Shown one piece after another: positions 62,283 through 64,000 of a DNA stretch of 64,000 nucleotides. Location: contig NZ_JAKRFD010000002.1 of NCBI RefSeq assembly GCF_022348185.1, positions 434,001 to 498,000 on the forward strand, given 5' to 3'. Positions within the stretch are counted from its first letter, which is position 1. Each line of letters begins with the position of its first letter. The notes below the pieces were generated by a model. It searched no databases. It was not told where the DNA came from and was given only the letters and a program-made list of their open reading frames with translations. The stretch comes from Epibacterium sp. Ofav1-8 (lineage in GTDB: Bacteria > Pseudomonadota > Alphaproteobacteria > Rhodobacterales > Rhodobacteraceae). Made by a program: the position numbers and the translations under genes.

Positions 62283-64000
62283 CTATTGCAGCTGCGACTG
62301 CACCGTTTCGGTCAACTGGCTGAGCGAGAACGGTTTGGCCAGGAACACGGAGTTCGGCACATCCGGTTCCGCATCACCAAAGGCCCCTTCGGAATAGCCG
62401 GAAACAAACACCACCTTGGTGCCGGGGCGCTCTTCAAGCGCTTTGCGCACCCATGTGGGGCCGTCCATGCCGGGCATAATGACATCGGTGACAAAGACAT
62501 CGACGCTGAGGTTCGGGTCCTCCAGCGTGTCGAGTGCCTCCTCGGCGGATTCGGCCTCGAGCACCGTGTAACCGCGCATCCTGAGCGCGCGTGACGCAAA
62601 GGCGCGCACCGGCGCCTCATCCTCCACCAGCAACACAACCCCTTCGCCATGCTGCGCCGCGGGGGCCTTGGCCTTGGCTTGCGTGGCGGTGTCGTCTTCC
62701 TCCACCGGGGCGTCGCTGCGATAGACCGGGAAATAGAGCGTGAACTTGGTGCCCTGATTCAGCACGGAATCGACAAAGATGAAGCCGCCAGTCTGCTTGA
62801 TGATGCCATACGCCGTGGACAGGCCAAGACCGGTGCCCTCGCCAGTGCGCTTGGTGGTGTAGAAGGGCTCAAACACCTTTTGCAGCTTGTCCGGTGAAAT
62901 CCCGGTGCCTTCATCGCTGACCTGAATGGTCACCCATTCGCCCGGCGGCACCACGGCGCGGTTGCGCTCCAGCGGGGTGTCCAGCGAGACCACCTCGGTC
63001 TCCACCCGGATCTCGCCGCCGCTCGGCATCGCATCGCGCGCGTTCACCACGAGGTTCATCAACACCTGCTCCAGCTGGCGTTTATCGGCACGGATGGAGC
63101 GCATGACCGGATCGTGGCTGAGCGTCAGCGACACTTTTTCGCCCACCAGACGGTTCAGCAGATGCGTCAGATCAGAGAGCGTCTCGCGCACATCAAGCAC
63201 CTCGGGCTGCAAGGTCTGCTTGCGCGAGAAGGCCAGAAGCTGGCTCACGAGGGCGGCGGCGCGGTTGGCGTTCTCATGGATCTGGATCAGATCGCCATAG
63301 TCCTGATCGCCCTGGTCATGGCGCAGCAGCAGCAGATCGCAATGGCCCGAAATCGCCGTCAGCAGGTTGTTGAAATCATGCGCAACACCACCTGCAAGCT
63401 GGCCGATCGCCTGCATTTTCTGGCTTTGCACAAATTGCGCCTCGAGCGTTTTCAGCTCGGTTGCGTCATTCAGCACCGCCATCAGCAGCGTCTCACCCTC
63501 TTCGATCACCCGCGTCAGGGTGACCTGGACAAAGACCTCCTTGTCGTCGCGCGAGACGCGCAGAAATTCGGATTTATGCGGCGCAAGCCCCTTGGCCGTT
63601 TCCTGCAGCCAGTCGTTCATCGGCCGGCCCAGCCCTTCCATCAGCTGGCCCAGCTGCACCCCTTCGGCCTGTTCAACGCCAAGAAGCCGCATCGCCATGC
63701 GGTTGACCGACAGCACCTCGCCCCCCGGGCGGATTTTCAGCAGCGGCACCGGCAACCCTTCGAATCCGGTGTGCGGGCCGCTGTCCTCGACCTCGGCCTT
63801 CATGAAGTAAAGCTCGCTGCGCCCCTGTCCGCGGCTGTGCTCGCTGACAAGAACCTCGACCGCGCCGGCCTTGGTCATGATCGTGTTGATGCGCCCCGGC
63901 ACCACCGGCAGCGATGTGAACAGGCGCTCGGTGGATTTGACACGCTCTCCGATCAAGCTGCGCGCGGCCTCGTTCATGAACAGAACCGCGCCCGTGCGCC
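62283..64000 (-). CDS. cckA: cell cycle hybrid histidine kinase CckA (partial, runs off window)
   Basis: The frame is open at the window end, so only the last 572 codons are visible. PAS-like domain(s) reach about residue 180. HisKA then carries the phospho-His in [20 protein letters not shown], the long CckA-specific helix [20 protein letters not shown] follows, then a HATPase domain ([48 protein letters not shown]) and a receiver domain with Asp in [15 protein letters not shown]. CckA phosphorylates CtrA through ChpT and would act on the CtrA boxes near 14.7 kb. Confidence 0.88.
   Translation of the reverse strand, partial: RTGAVLFMNEAARSLIGERVKSTERLFTSLPVVPGRINTIMTKAGAVEVLVSEHSRGQGRSELYFMKAEVEDSGPHTGFEGLPVPLLKIRPGGEVLSVNRMAMRLLGVEQAEGVQLGQLMEGLGRPMNDWLQETAKGLAPHKSEFLRVSRDDKEVFVQVTLTRVIEEGETLLMAVLNDATELKTLEAQFVQSQKMQAIGQLAGGVAHDFNNLLTAISGHCDLLLLRHDQGDQDYGDLIQIHENANRAAALVSQLLAFSRKQTLQPEVLDVRETLSDLTHLLNRLVGEKVSLTLSHDPVMRSIRADKRQLEQVLMNLVVNARDAMPSGGEIRVETEVVSLDTPLERNRAVVPPGEWVTIQVSDEGTGISPDKLQKVFEPFYTTKRTGEGTGLGLSTAYGIIKQTGGFIFVDSVLNQGTKFTLYFPVYRSDAPVEEDDTATQAKAKAPAAQHGEGVVLLVEDEAPVRAFASRALRMRGYTVLEAESAEEALDTLEDPNLSVDVFVTDVIMPGMDGPTWVRKALEERPGTKVVFVSGYSEGAFGDAEPDVPNSVFLAKPFSLSQLTETVQSQLQ

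Overview
The window is a stretch of chromosome from a marine-type Rhodobacteraceae (roseobacter-like) alphaproteobacterium. This is suggested by the high G+C, TRAP and TAXI transport genes, an IalB-family periplasmic protein, a PAS_5-type protein with CtrA boxes, a CckA hybrid kinase, a class II DAHP synthase, an IscR that lacks the canonical three-cysteine cluster, and an alphaproteobacterial SOS box (GTTC-N7-GTTC) upstream of recA. The genus cannot be fixed by reading alone.

Layout. 0-2.3 kb: an acyl carrier protein plus a ketoacyl-ACP synthase, converging on an ialB-like gene. 2.3-4.4 kb: a gap with a possible short minus-strand transcript, then a HerA-like ATPase gene. 4.5-9.6 kb: a minus-strand branched-chain amino acid ABC transporter operon (livK-G-F-H-M). 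9.7-13.5 kb: a periplasmic sugar dehydrogenase, a GlxA-type regulator and a DAHP synthase. 13.6-18.1 kb: a PAS protein, two CtrA boxes, then yicC-gmk, a hexapeptide protein and a Cys/Met PLP enzyme. 18.2-25.6 kb: a complete phosphate regulon phoR-pstSCAB-phoU-phoB with a three-unit Pho box before pstS. 25.7-27.9 kb: a LysR regulator divergent from gcdH. 28.8-33.0 kb: TAXI solute-binding protein, fused TRAP permease and UspA.

33.06-43.28 kb: an integrated element of 10,200 bp whose gene content is that of a tailless, membrane-containing, PM2-like (corticovirus) phage. It has a small HTH protein, a winged-helix candidate replication protein, an iteron-like region, a P9-type packaging ATPase, small membrane proteins, a P2-type double-jelly-roll major capsid protein, a two-domain beta-rich protein, a collagen-containing spike, a lambda-R-like muramidase and a group of tiny membrane proteins. 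I see no integrase. The element lies between two dif/Xer-like sites exactly 10,200 bp apart, so integration through host XerCD is the simplest reading. The octamer GGGCAGGG (the form of the E. coli KOPS) is on the plus strand at every site I found left of 41.9 kb and on the minus strand at every site right of 45.3 kb. This puts the right-hand site at the likely replication terminus.

43.3-51.2 kb: a minus-strand Fe-S assembly operon iscR-(cysteine desulfurase)-sufB-ybjQ-sufC-sufD-yip1-yip1-sufS. 51.3-55.8 kb: hydrolase, small protein, tandem-HD protein, SMR transporter and typA. 55.9-64 kb: glutamine amidotransferase, DUF1330 protein, alaS, MOSC protein, recA, a sulfotransferase-like gene and cckA, which runs off the window. 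Starts were chosen by eye from ribosome binding sites and overlaps. All similarity statements come from motif recognition and memory, not database searches.
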